A DNA stretch of 64,000 bases from Halpernia sp048269545. Lineage in GTDB: Bacteria > Bacteroidota > Bacteroidia > Flavobacteriales > Weeksellaceae. The stretch is taken from positions 62,001 to 126,000 of the forward strand of contig NZ_JBLXIJ010000006.1 in assembly GCF_048269545.1 (NCBI RefSeq), written 5' to 3'. Within the stretch, counting starts at the first letter, position 1, and every line of letters starts with the position of its first letter. Shown piece after piece: positions 48,710-57,753 of the stretch. Below the pieces are notes generated by a model. That model worked only from the letters and a program-made list of their open reading frames with translations. It ran no database searches and was not told where the DNA came from. Position numbers and translations under genes: made by a program.

Positions 48710-50827
48710 TTAACCTTTTGCTTTTGCGATTACTGCTTCTGCAACATTTGTAGGAGCTGCTTCATATTTTTCAAATTCCATAGAAGACGTTGCTCTACCA
48801 GAGGAAAGTGTTCTAAGTGAAGTTACATAACCAAACATTTCTGCTAAAGGCACGAAAGCTTTAATGATTTTCGCATTATTTCTGTCGTCCATTCCGTTGA
48901 TGGTTCCTCTTCTTCTATTAAGATCTCCAACAATGTCTCCCATATATTCTTCAGGAGTAACAACTTCAAGTTTCATAATCGGCTCCATAATTACAGGTTT
49001 CGCTGCGCGTCCTGCTTCACGGAAGCCCATTTTTGCAGCTAATTCAAAAGATAATGCATCAGAATCCACTGGGTGGAAAGAACCATCTTTTAAAACTACT
49101 TTAAATCCTTCTACTTCAAATCCTGCTAAAGGACCGTTTTTCAAAGATTCTTTAAATCCTTTCTCAACAGCTGGTACAAATTCTTTCGGAACATTTCCAC
49201 CTTTAATCTCATTTACAAATTCTAAACCAGGTTTGTTGTCTTCTGCAGGTCCCAGTGTAAAAACGATATCGGCAAATTTACCACGACCACCAGATTGTTT
49301 TTTGTAAACTTCTCTGTGTTGTGTTGTTTGCGTAAGATTTTCTTTATATTCTACTTGTGGTTCACCTTGGTTTACCTCAACTTTGAATTCTCTACGCATT
49401 CTATCTACCAAAATATCAAGGTGAAGTTCACCCATTCCGGAGATAATAGTCTGCCCAGAAGCTTCATCAGTTTTCACTTGGAAAGTTGGATCTTCTTCAG
49501 CTAATTTTGCTAAAGCATTCCCCATTTTATCTTGATCTGCCTTAGTTTTAGGTTCCACTGCGATACCAATTACTGGATCTGGAAAAACCATAGATTCTAA
49601 AACAATTGGATGTTTCTCATCACATAAAGTATCACCAGTTTTGATGGATTTAAATCCAACAGCTGCACCAATATCACCTGCTTCGATAAATTCTACAGGA
49701 TTCTGTTTATTTGCGTGCATCTGATAAATACGTGAGATTCTTTCTTTGCTGTTAGATCTTGTATTCAAAACATAAGAACCTGCGTCTAATCTACCAGAAT
49801 AAGCTCTAAAAAACGCTAATCTTCCCACAAAAGGATCAGTTGCGATTTTAAAGGCTAATGCAGAAAAAGGTTCTTGTACACTTGGTTTTCTAGTAACTTC
49901 TTGTTCATTATCTGGATTTGTTCCAACAATATCATCTTTATCCATTGGTGATGGAAGATATTTACAAACCGCATCTAGCATAAATTGAACGCCTTTGTTT
50001 TTGAAAGAAGAACCACATGTCATTGGAATAATAGACAAATCAATTGTTGCTTTTCTTAAAGCTTCATTAATTTCATCTTCCGAAATAGAATCTGGATCTT
50101 CGAAGAATTTCTCCATCAAAGTATCATCATAATCAGCAACGGCTTCTACAAGTTTTTCTCTGTATTCCAAAACATCAGCTTTCATATCTTCAGGAATTGG
50201 CACTACGTCAAATGTTGCACCCTGAGTTTCATCATGCCAGATAATTGCACGATTTTTAATTAAATCTACAACTCCTTTGAAAGTTTCTTCAGCTCCTATT
50301 GGTAATACGATTGGAACTGCATTAGAACCTAACATTTCTTTAACTTGGTTAACGACTTTTAAAAAGTCTGCACCTTGACGGTCCATTTTATTTACAAAAC
50401 CTAGTCTCGCAACTTTATAGTTATCTGCTAATCTCCAGTTAGTTTCAGATTGTGGTTCAACACCATCAACTGCAGAAAATAAAAATACCAAACCATCAAG
50501 TACACGTAAAGATCTATTTACCTCAACAGTAAAATCCACGTGTCCCGGAGTATCGATAATATTGAAATGGTAACTTTTAGAATCCGAAGCAGGAGCACCA
50601 TCAATTCTTGGATAAACCCACTCACAAGTAGTAGCTGCAGAAGTAATTGTGATACCACGTTCTGCTTCTTGCTCCATCCAGTCCATTGTAGAAGCACCAT
50701 CATGTACTTCGCCAATTTTGTGGTTTACACCAGTATAAAATAATATTCTTTCCGTAGTAGTAGTTTTACCAGCATCAATATGCGCAGCAATACCAATATT
50801 ACGAGTTAATTTAAGATCTCTTGCCAT
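48710..50827 (-). CDS. fusA: Translation elongation factor G
   Basis: 705 residues. The GTPase loop AHIDAGKTTTTERILFYTGV, GITITSAATTC, IDTPGHVDFTVEV and NKMDRQGADF are all present, with domains II-V complete (FREAGRAAKPVIMEPIMKLE, RRGTINGMDD). Full length; four bases after rpsG and 17 before rpsJ. Confidence 0.98.
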   Translation of the reverse strand: MARDLKLTRNIGIAAHIDAGKTTTTERILFYTGVNHKIGEVHDGASTMDWMEQEAERGITITSAATTCEWVYPRIDGAPASDSKSYHFNIIDTPGHVDFTVEVNRSLRVLDGLVFLFSAVDGVEPQSETNWRLADNYKVARLGFVNKMDRQGADFLKVVNQVKEMLGSNAVPIVLPIGAEETFKGVVDLIKNRAIIWHDETQGATFDVVPIPEDMKADVLEYREKLVEAVADYDDTLMEKFFEDPDSISEDEINEALRKATIDLSIIPMTCGSSFKNKGVQFMLDAVCKYLPSPMDKDDIVGTNPDNEQEVTRKPSVQEPFSALAFKIATDPFVGRLAFFRAYSGRLDAGSYVLNTRSNSKERISRIYQMHANKQNPVEFIEAGDIGAAVGFKSIKTGDTLCDEKHPIVLESMVFPDPVIGIAVEPKTKADQDKMGNALAKLAEEDPTFQVKTDEASGQTIISGMGELHLDILVDRMRREFKVEVNQGEPQVEYKENLTQTTQHREVYKKQSGGRGKFADIVFTLGPAEDNKPGLEFVNEIKGGNVPKEFVPAVEKGFKESLKNGPLAGFEVEGFKVVLKDGSFHPVDSDALSFELAAKMGFREAGRAAKPVIMEPIMKLEVVTPEEYMGDIVGDLNRRRGTINGMDDRNNAKIIKAFVPLAEMFGYVTSLRTLSSGRATSSMEFEKYEAAPTNVAEAVIAKAKG

Positions 50828-50831
50828 TTAA

Positions 50832-51308
50832 TTAAAATCTAAAGTGTGAAAATGCTTTGTTGGCTTCTGCCATTTTGTGAGTGTCTGTTTTTTTCTTTAC
50901 AGCAGCACCCTCTTCTTTTGCAGCAGCAATAATCTCTGCAGCCAGTTTATTAGCCATAGATTTATCATTTCTTGCAGTAGAATATTTTATTAACCATTTC
51001 ATAGCCATAGAAATCTTTCTATCAGCGCGAATTGGCATTGGAATTTGAAAGTTAGCACCACCTACTCTTTTAGATCTAACCTCTACGTGAGGCATCACAT
51101 TGGTAAGAGCGTCTTTCCAAATTTCCAAAGAAGTCTTCTCGTTTTCTCCTTTTTTAGCTTCTACGATGTCTAAAGCATCATAAAATATTTTAAATGCAAT
51201 TGATTTTTTACCATCAAACATTAAATTGTTCACAAATCTTGTTACCAACTGATCATTAAATTTTGGATCTGGCAACAACGGTCTTTTTTTTGCTTTTGTC
51301 TTTCTCAT
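50832..51308 (-). CDS. rpsG: 30S ribosomal protein S7
   Basis: 158 residues: MRKTKAKKRPLLPDPKFNDQ, VEVRSKRVGGANFQIPMPIR and the C-terminal DTHKMAEANKAFSHFRF. Primary binder of the 16S 3' domain. 22 bases after rpsL. Confidence 0.97.
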   Translation of the reverse strand: MRKTKAKKRPLLPDPKFNDQLVTRFVNNLMFDGKKSIAFKIFYDALDIVEAKKGENEKTSLEIWKDALTNVMPHVEVRSKRVGGANFQIPMPIRADRKISMAMKWLIKYSTARNDKSMANKLAAEIIAAAKEEGAAVKKKTDTHKMAEANKAFSHFRF

Positions 51309-51330
51309 TGTTTCTTTACCTATTTAATGA

Positions 51331-51744
51331 TTATTTTTTCTTGCCTTTTGCCGGAGCTGCAGCTGCTGCACCTGGTTTAGGTCTTTTTGCTCCATACTTG
51401 GATCTTCTCTGTGTTCTTCCACTAACTCCTGCAGTGTCTAAAGCACCTCTCACGATGTGATATCTTACTCCCGGTAGGTCTTTCACCCTTCCGCCGCGTA
51501 CCAATACTATCGAGTGCTCTTGGAGATTATGTCCTTCGCCCGGGATGTAGGCGTTAACTTCTTTCCCATTAGAAAGTCTTACTCTTGCTACTTTACGTAA
51601 CGCTGAGTTAGGTTTCTTAGGAGTTGTGGTGTATACTCTCGTACAAACACCGCGTCTTTGCGGACAAGAATCCAAAGCAGCCGATTTACTCTTCTTGGTG
51701 AGTGCGACTCTTCCTTTTCTTACTAATTGTTGAATAGTAGGCAT
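51331..51744 (-). CDS. rpsL: 30S ribosomal protein S12
   Basis: 137 residues: TIQQLVRKGRVALTKKSKSA, TTTPKKPNSALRKVARVRLS with the wild-type lysine at the classic streptomycin-resistance position, and VRGGRVKDLPGVRYHIVRGA. The tail ends in Ala/Lys-rich sequence, common in Bacteroidota. First gene of the str operon. Confidence 0.97.
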   Translation of the reverse strand: MPTIQQLVRKGRVALTKKSKSAALDSCPQRRGVCTRVYTTTPKKPNSALRKVARVRLSNGKEVNAYIPGEGHNLQEHSIVLVRGGRVKDLPGVRYHIVRGALDTAGVSGRTQRRSKYGAKRPKPGAAAAAPAKGKKK

Positions 51745-51777
51745 TTAATTGCTTTTTGTTTTTTATAATTCAGGGTG

Positions 51778-51808
51778 CAAAAATAAGAAATATATTTGAT
51801 TGTGCAAA
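51778..51808 (-). promoter_or_regulatory. Promoter of the rpsL-rpsG-fusA-rpsJ operon
   Basis: TTTG (51808-51805), exactly 19 bases, and TATTTTTG (51785-51778) form a consensus Bacteroidota promoter. The leader would be about 28 bases. Confidence 0.87.
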
Positions 51809-51981
51809 TGGATTATTGATTTTTTATTTAATTGAATGTTATATTCTAAAAATTGGGTTATTAGAATAATTTGAATAGTTTTTAATAATTTAATAGAGTT
51901 TCATAAGATGTAGAACAGAAACCGATTTAATAAAATAAAATAATTCTAACCTCCCATTATTTAACTATACATTTTTTTAAA

Positions 51982-51989
51982 TACATTTG
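51982..51989 (+). promoter_or_regulatory. Candidate -7 box for the LRR gene
   Basis: TACATTTG matches TAnnTTTG 24 bases before the TTG start at 52014; no TTTG at the -33 distance. Confidence 0.4.
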
Positions 51990-52013
51990 CGCCAAATATT
52001 TAATAATTATTAA

Positions 52014-53651
52014 TTGAAAAAACTTTTCCTTTTTATATTGATCTCAAATTTTGCCTTCTCGCAATATAGTATTTCTATTGCAGAAAGAAGTGCATTGCTT
52101 TCTATATACCAAACTACAAACGGCGAAAACTGGAGCCAAACTTGGGATTTAACTAAAGATCCACAATATTGGTATGGCATCAAAATTAAAAATCACAACG
52201 TTACAGAAATCAATTTGCGTGGAAACGCTCTCTCAGGAATTTTTCCTTCAAATTTATCTGTATTTACGAATCTTAAAGCATTAGATTTTAGTAATAACAA
52301 TCTTAGTGGTGAAGTTTCGCCAGGTTTAGCGAGTTTATCACAACTCATTTCTTTAAGCATTAATGACAATAATCTTACAGGCGATCCAACTTCAACAATT
52401 TCTTCACTTTCAACACTTTCAGAATTGTCAATTGGTCACAATCATTTTATTATTTCAGATATTAATGTATTTCTGCAAAATTTTAACCAATTAAAAGTAT
52501 TAGACATTGCAAATTTAAATTTAACAGCAGTTCCGCAAAAAATTTCAACTTTAAATACTTTAGAATCTTTAGATTTAAGCGACAACCAATTAAAAACTGG
52601 CTTCAATTATCTTTCTAATTTAACCAATTTAAAAGAATTAAATCTGTCCGGAAATCTTTTAACAACTTTACCCACAGAACTTGGTAATTTAACACAGTTG
52701 ATTACTTTAAATCTTAGTAGAAACTTACTTAAAACCAATTATGAAACGCCTATAACAAATTTAAAAAATCTAGAATGGCTTTCTCTCGAAAATAATTTAT
52801 TAGAAAATCCACCTTCAAATATCGGCGGATTTACAAATTTGATTCAACTAAATTTAGGTAGAAATTTAATCTCTGGAAATTTATCTTCACTTTTAAATCT
52901 AAAAAATTTAGAACAACTTTATCTTGATCATAATTTATTAAAAGACGCTTTCCCTGCAGATCTTTTAACGCTTCCAAAACTTCAAATGTTATCTTTAACG
53001 GGAAATAAACTTTCTGGAGCAATTCCAAGTACAATTCCTGCGCTTACTTTTATAGATAATAATAAATTTTCTTTGGCGGATATTAAAAATTTTCTAGATA
53101 CAAAACCAAAATTTACAGACTTCACTTATTCACCACAGAGATATGATGATACACTTTCAGTGGGTGCGGTTTTGGGCGAAAACGTTACTTTAAGACAATC
53201 ACTTTCTGGTAATGATTTCCAATTTACTTGGTTCAAAGATTTAGATGTAAAACAGCCAAGTTCTACAGAAAGCTTTTACATTAATAAGATAAAAGCAGAA
53301 GATTTTACAGATTATACTTGTGAAGCTTATTTCGCAAAATCATATCCCGATTATTTTTTAGAAATTTCATTTTTCCGCGAACCTATAAAACTCGAATCAA
53401 CTTTAGCAACGAAAGAAATTTCAAAAAATCTCAGTATTTATCCCAATCCAACCACAGATATTTTGTTTGTGAGAACGGTAAACGAAAAAATAGAAAATAT
53501 TTCTATTTTTGATATGAGTGGAAAAATGATACTTACAGATTCTAGTAATTCTAAAACCCGCGTTAATGTGCGTGCATTCCCAAGTGGCGCTTATTTAATT
53601 TTAATTAAAACTTCAAACGGCAACAAAACTTTTAAATTTATTAAAAAATAA
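52014..53651 (+). CDS. Secreted leucine-rich-repeat protein with T9SS sorting domain
   Basis: 545 residues, read from a TTG start because no ATG lies between the promoter and the signal peptide (MKKLFLFILISNFAFSQ, the first Met being the TTG). A cap region (ALLSIYQTTNGENW) is followed by about ten LRR units (LKALDFSNNNLSGEVSPGLA, LESLDLSDNQLKTGFNYLSN, LKELNLSGNLLTTLPTELGN). An immunoglobulin-like region (NVTLRQSLSGNDFQFTWF) comes next, then a C-terminal type A sorting domain (LSIYPNPTTDILFVRT, FDMSGKMI, KFIKK). Likely a cell-surface adhesin or protein binder. Confidence 0.9.
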   Translation: MKKLFLFILISNFAFSQYSISIAERSALLSIYQTTNGENWSQTWDLTKDPQYWYGIKIKNHNVTEINLRGNALSGIFPSNLSVFTNLKALDFSNNNLSGEVSPGLASLSQLISLSINDNNLTGDPTSTISSLSTLSELSIGHNHFIISDINVFLQNFNQLKVLDIANLNLTAVPQKISTLNTLESLDLSDNQLKTGFNYLSNLTNLKELNLSGNLLTTLPTELGNLTQLITLNLSRNLLKTNYETPITNLKNLEWLSLENNLLENPPSNIGGFTNLIQLNLGRNLISGNLSSLLNLKNLEQLYLDHNLLKDAFPADLLTLPKLQMLSLTGNKLSGAIPSTIPALTFIDNNKFSLADIKNFLDTKPKFTDFTYSPQRYDDTLSVGAVLGENVTLRQSLSGNDFQFTWFKDLDVKQPSSTESFYINKIKAEDFTDYTCEAYFAKSYPDYFLEISFFREPIKLESTLATKEISKNLSIYPNPTTDILFVRTVNEKIENISIFDMSGKMILTDSSNSKTRVNVRAFPSGAYLILIKTSNGNKTFKFIKK

Positions 53652-53750
53652 TTTCTTTTTTTAATCTCCTCATTTTAAAGTTGCTAAATTAATTTTTAAT
53701 TATGGATAGAAAATCTTAAATTTTCCTATCTTTCACTAAATTTCTATAGA

Positions 53751-54929
53751 ATGCCTCTTGTACAATTAAATTCAATTCTCGATAATGATTTTTATAAAAT
53801 CACCATGCAAAATGCTGTAGTGAAATTATTTCCCAGCCAAGTGGTGAAATATAAATTTATCAACCGCGGCGAACATCAATTTCCAGAAAATTTTGCGGAA
53901 GAATTAAGACATTCCGTTAATGCAATGGCAGAATTGAAATTGACCAAAGACGAGAAAAAGTTCATGGAAAAAACGTGTCCATACATTGATTTGCCTTATT
54001 TAGATTTTCTAGAAGGTTTTCGTTATGATCCTTCTGAAGTTCACATTTCACAACACGGAACAGAATTAGAAGTTACTGTGGAAGGACTTTGGTACCGCAC
54101 AATTTTATGGGAAGTTCCGTTGCTCTCTTTAATAAGCGAATTGAATTATGCAATGGGAAATTTAGAAAGAAATTCCAATGAAATTGTTATCGAAAACACC
54201 TTAGAAAAAGCGCGCCGAATGAAATATTTAGGAGTCACTTTTGCAGAATTTGGCACGCGAAGAAGACATTCTTATAAAGTTCAGCGTTTGGTTTTAGACG
54301 CTTTAATGCGAGACAGAAACTCAACATTTATAGGAACTTCTAACGTTCATATGGCGATGATTTATCAAACAAAACCAATCGGAACGCACGCTCATGAATG
54401 GTTTATGTTTCACGCTGCAGAGTACGGTTTTAAAATGGCAAATAAAATTGCATTAGAACATTGGGTGGATATTTATCGTGGTGATTTGGGAGTTGCACTT
54501 TCCGATACATTTACAACCGATGTTTTCTTTAAACAATTTGACAAAAAATTTACAAAATTATTTGATGGCGTTCGTCACGATAGTGGAGATCCGATAGAAT
54601 TTGCTCAAAAAACAATTAATCATTACGAAGAAAATGGAATCAATCCTTTATTTAAATATATTATTTTTTCCGATGGTTTAAATTTGGAAAAAGTAGATGA
54701 AATCACGCAAGCTTGTCGTGGAAAAATAGGAATTTCTTTTGGGATAGGAACCAATCTTACAAACGATGTCGGTTTACGACCAATGAATATTGTTATGAAA
54801 TTAATAGGCGTTCAAGCACCAAATAAAGATTGGATTGCAACCGTGAAACTTTCGGACGAAAAAGGAAAATATACAGGTGATCCAAAAATGATTGAATTAG
54901 CGAAGGAATTTTTACGGATTAAAGAGTAA
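53751..54929 (+). CDS. pncB: Nicotinate phosphoribosyltransferase
   Basis: 392 residues. MPLVQLNSILDNDFYKITMQ, YKFINRGEHQFPENFAEEL, EFGTRRRHSYKVQRLVLDAL, TSNVHMAMIYQTKPIGTHAH with the phosphorylated-His region, and DGVRHDSGDPIEFAQ are all characteristic. It salvages nicotinate into NAD synthesis. Single gene. Confidence 0.95.
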   Translation: MPLVQLNSILDNDFYKITMQNAVVKLFPSQVVKYKFINRGEHQFPENFAEELRHSVNAMAELKLTKDEKKFMEKTCPYIDLPYLDFLEGFRYDPSEVHISQHGTELEVTVEGLWYRTILWEVPLLSLISELNYAMGNLERNSNEIVIENTLEKARRMKYLGVTFAEFGTRRRHSYKVQRLVLDALMRDRNSTFIGTSNVHMAMIYQTKPIGTHAHEWFMFHAAEYGFKMANKIALEHWVDIYRGDLGVALSDTFTTDVFFKQFDKKFTKLFDGVRHDSGDPIEFAQKTINHYEENGINPLFKYIIFSDGLNLEKVDEITQACRGKIGISFGIGTNLTNDVGLRPMNIVMKLIGVQAPNKDWIATVKLSDEKGKYTGDPKMIELAKEFLRIKE

Positions 54930-54962
54930 AATTTTTTAATCCTAAAAATTAAAAATTCACTC

Positions 54963-54989
54963 TTTTTACTTTTTACTTTTTACTTTTAC
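54963..54989. repeat. Heptamer tandem repeat (ACTTTTT)n
   Basis: TTTTTAC is repeated about four times just upstream of the candidate promoter box (55011-55018, TATTTTTG) of rmuC. Copy number may vary. Confidence 0.6.
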
Positions 54990-55022
54990 ATTAAAACAAA
55001 AGCTTTTCATTATTTTTGAGCT

Positions 55023-56378
55023 ATGGAAATTTCAACATTAATTCTCGGGCTTTTACTTGGCGCTCTTTTAGGTGCAGTTATTATTTATTTAATTTTAAAA
55101 TCAACACATATTTTAAGAAAAGATTTTGATGAATTGAATAATAATTTTATTAAAACAAATTCTGATCTTGATAATTCTCAAAAGGAAAGAAATAAGTTAA
55201 ATGAATTTTTAAATTCTGAAAGGGAAATTAATACTCAGAAAAGTTTAGAATTAAATAAATTAATTGCTTCAAACTCCAACTTCTCTGCGCAAAATGAAAA
55301 TTTATTGCAACGTTTAGATTCTCAAAAAGAAGATTTAAAAAAACTTCAAGAAGACGCCAAATTACAATTTGAAAATTTAGCCAATAAAATTTTGGAAGAA
55401 AAAACAGAAAAATTCACCGAACAAAATCAACAGAATTTAAAAAATATTCTCAATCCGTTACAAGAAAAAATAAACAGTTTTGAGAGAAAGGTAGAAACCA
55501 CGCATAAAGAAAGCATCGATTATCACGCAGCGCTCCGACAACAAATTATTGGTTTGAAAGATATGAACCTTCAAATGAGCAAAGAAACTTTAAATCTTAC
55601 AAAGGCATTAAAAGGTGATAATAAAATCCAAGGAAATTGGGGAGAATTAGTTTTAGAAAGGGTTTTAGAAAAATCTGGTTTAGAAAAAGGAAGAGAATAT
55701 GAAGTGCAAAAAAGCCACACAAACGAAGATGGAAACAGAGTTTTGCCGGATGTTGTAATTAATCTTCCAGATGGTAAAAAAATGGTAATTGATTCTAAAG
55801 TTTCTTTAATTGCGTATGAAAAATACATTAACGAAGAAGAAGAGGAACAAAAAAATTACTTTTTAAAAGATCACGTTTCTTCTATCAAAAGACACGTAGA
55901 ACAACTGGGAAATAAGAATTATCAAAATTTGTACGCAATGGAAAGTCCAGATTTCGTTCTACTTTTCATCCCAATTGAACCTGCATTTGCAATTGCATTA
56001 AATGAAGATACTTTTCTTTATAATAAAGCTTTTGAAAAAAATATTGTAATTGTCACGCCTTCTACTCTTTTAGCCACTTTACGAACAATTGATAGTATGT
56101 GGACAAACCAAAAACAGCAAGAAAATGCTTATGAAATTGCGAGACAAGCAGGAGCTTTGTACGATAAATTTGAAGGATTTGTAAGTGATTTGGTGAAAGT
56201 TGGAAATAAAATAAAAGATTCTAAAACTGAATATGATAATGCCATGAACAAATTAGTTGATGGAAGAGGAAACTTAATTACAAGTGTAGAAAAATTAAAG
56301 AAAATGGGTGCAAAAGCCAAAAAATCTATTCCTGAAAATATTATTTTAAGAGCCATTTCAGAGGAAGAAGAAATATAA
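55023..56378 (+). CDS. rmuC: DNA recombination protein RmuC
   Basis: 451 residues. An N-terminal membrane helix (3-25, ISTLILGLLLGALLGAVIIY) is followed by a long coiled coil (about 30-190) and the RmuC nuclease-like domain: KIQGNWGELVLERVLEKSG, GREYEVQKSH, VVINLPDGKKMVIDSKVSL, AYEIARQAGALYDKFEGF. RmuC limits sequence inversions and is related to restriction-endonuclease-like folds. Nine bases separate it from the following methyltransferase gene. Confidence 0.94.
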   Translation: MEISTLILGLLLGALLGAVIIYLILKSTHILRKDFDELNNNFIKTNSDLDNSQKERNKLNEFLNSEREINTQKSLELNKLIASNSNFSAQNENLLQRLDSQKEDLKKLQEDAKLQFENLANKILEEKTEKFTEQNQQNLKNILNPLQEKINSFERKVETTHKESIDYHAALRQQIIGLKDMNLQMSKETLNLTKALKGDNKIQGNWGELVLERVLEKSGLEKGREYEVQKSHTNEDGNRVLPDVVINLPDGKKMVIDSKVSLIAYEKYINEEEEEQKNYFLKDHVSSIKRHVEQLGNKNYQNLYAMESPDFVLLFIPIEPAFAIALNEDTFLYNKAFEKNIVIVTPSTLLATLRTIDSMWTNQKQQENAYEIARQAGALYDKFEGFVSDLVKVGNKIKDSKTEYDNAMNKLVDGRGNLITSVEKLKKMGAKAKKSIPENIILRAISEEEEI

Positions 56379-56387
56379 AATAGTGTA

Positions 56388-57146
56388 ATGATTGAAAGTT
56401 TACAAAACGAAAAAATAAAATACTTAAACCGGCTTTTAACTGATAACAGATTCAGAAAAAAAGAGCAAGTTTTCACTGTTGAAGGCGCACAAGAAAATAA
56501 ACGTGCGTTAAAATTTAATTCGAAACCAGTTAATTATTTTATTTGTGAAAGTATTTTTTCAGGAGAATTACCTTTAAAATTTGAAAGTATTTCAGATAAA
56601 ATTTATAATAAAATCGCTTATCGTGGAAGTTCAGAAGGAATTATTGGGATTTATAAAACGGAAGAAAAAGATTTAAATAATTACAAGCCAAAAGATAAGG
56701 ATTCTGTAATTGTAATAGAAAGTGTAGAAAAACCAGGAAATTTAGGCGCTATATTAAGAAGTTGTGAAGCATTTGGAATAGAAGCTATAATTATCACAGA
56801 TACAAAAGTTGATATTTATAATCCGAATGTTATTCGTTCAAGTGTTGGCTGTTTATTCGGAATGAATATTTTTCAAAGTGAAAATAAAACAGCTTTAAAA
56901 TTTTTAAATGAAAATAATTTTCAAATTTACACTACAAATATGCATCAAAACGCAATAGAGATTTCCTCCATAAATTTTGTAAAAAAGAGTGCTCTAATTT
57001 TCGGTACAGAACACAGCGGACTTTCAGATTTTTGGTCACAAACTGGAAAAAATGTAATCATTCCAATGTGCGGAAGCATAGATTCTCTTAATCTGAGTAA
57101 TGCGGTTGCAATCTCCTGTTATGAAATTCTACGACAGAAAAAATAA
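56388..57146 (+). CDS. SpoU/TrmH-family RNA methyltransferase
   Basis: 252 residues. The N-terminal substrate-binding part contains RKKEQVFTVEGAQENKRAL. The SPOUT domain has the three motifs: EKPGNLGAILRSCEAFGIEA, IFGTEHSGLSDFW and IPMCGSIDSLNLSNAVAISC. It methylates a ribose 2'-OH in rRNA or tRNA; the target is not evident. Co-transcribed with rmuC; a strong terminator follows. Confidence 0.93.
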   Translation: MIESLQNEKIKYLNRLLTDNRFRKKEQVFTVEGAQENKRALKFNSKPVNYFICESIFSGELPLKFESISDKIYNKIAYRGSSEGIIGIYKTEEKDLNNYKPKDKDSVIVIESVEKPGNLGAILRSCEAFGIEAIIITDTKVDIYNPNVIRSSVGCLFGMNIFQSENKTALKFLNENNFQIYTTNMHQNAIEISSINFVKKSALIFGTEHSGLSDFWSQTGKNVIIPMCGSIDSLNLSNAVAISCYEILRQKK

Positions 57147-57172
57147 AATAATTCTTCAAATAAAATCATAAA

Positions 57173-57207
57173 AAACCGGCTCGTTATAAATAACGAGCCG
57201 GTTTAAA
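57173..57207. terminator. Strong bidirectional terminator
   Basis: AAACCGGCTCGTTAT and ATAACGAGCCGGTTT form a long perfect GC-rich stem, with A and T runs outside, between convergent genes. Confidence 0.9.
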
Positions 57208-57225
57208 TTTATTCGTGAGAATAAA

Positions 57226-57567
57226 TTATTTTTTTACAGCTTCTTTAACAGCTTTGTTAGCGTCTTTTGTAGCATCTTTTGCAGCATCTGCAGCACCTTT
57301 TGCAGCATCACCTGCACCTTTTGCAGCATCTTTTGCAGCATCAACACCAGCAGCAGTAGTTGCAGCAGCAGCATCTTTTGCAGCATCAACAGTTACAGAA
57401 GCAGCAGAATCAACTACAGCAGCAGCAGAATCAGTTACGTTTGCAGCAGAATCAGACATTGCAGCAGCAGTAGAATCTGTAGCATTAGCTGTATCAACAG
57501 TTTCAGTTTTTTTACAAGCAACTAAAGAAATAGCAGCGATTGCAGCTACGAATAATGATTTTTTCAT
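57226..57567 (-). CDS. Ala/Asp/Lys-rich repetitive lipoprotein
   Basis: 113 residues. Lipoprotein signal MKKSLFVAAIAAISLVAC (C18). The mature part is almost entirely Ala, Asp, Ser, Thr and Lys: first DSAANVTDSAAAVVDSAASV, then AKDAAKGAGDAAKGAADAAK, in an 11-residue-like rhythm expected to make an extended amphipathic helix, as in LEA or phasin-like proteins. It may line the inside of the outer membrane. Function unknown. Confidence 0.8.
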   Translation of the reverse strand: MKKSLFVAAIAAISLVACKKTETVDTANATDSTAAAMSDSAANVTDSAAAVVDSAASVTVDAAKDAAAATTAAGVDAAKDAAKGAGDAAKGAADAAKDATKDANKAVKEAVKK

Positions 57568-57614
57568 AATAAATTGAATTAAATTGTTTTACTTTGTTTT
57601 AAATTGGTTGTTGT

Positions 57615-57647
57615 AATGATATATATCATTTTGACAGTGCAAAGATA
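57615..57647 (-). promoter_or_regulatory. Promoter box and 16-bp palindrome for the Ala-rich lipoprotein
   Basis: TATCTTTG (57647-57640) matches TAnnTTTG. Ten bases further lies the perfect palindrome AATGATATATATCATT (57630-57615), close to the predicted transcript start. It could be an operator. No TTTG is found at -33. Confidence 0.5.
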
Positions 57648-57753
57648 GAATGATAAAATAATTTTCATTAGAAAATTAATTGTAATATATTTGTAGAATG
57701 ATTTTACAATTTATCATCACTGAATATCAAAAAGTTAACCGCATAATTGTATT

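Noticed and set aside
48864..49307. 147-codon open frame opposite fusA
   Set aside because: Shadow of a strongly conserved gene on the other strand; no homology pattern or promoter.
57215..57577. Ala-rich open frame opposite the repetitive lipoprotein
   Set aside because: The GC-rich Ala repeats open the reverse frame; the minus-strand gene has a lipobox and promoter.
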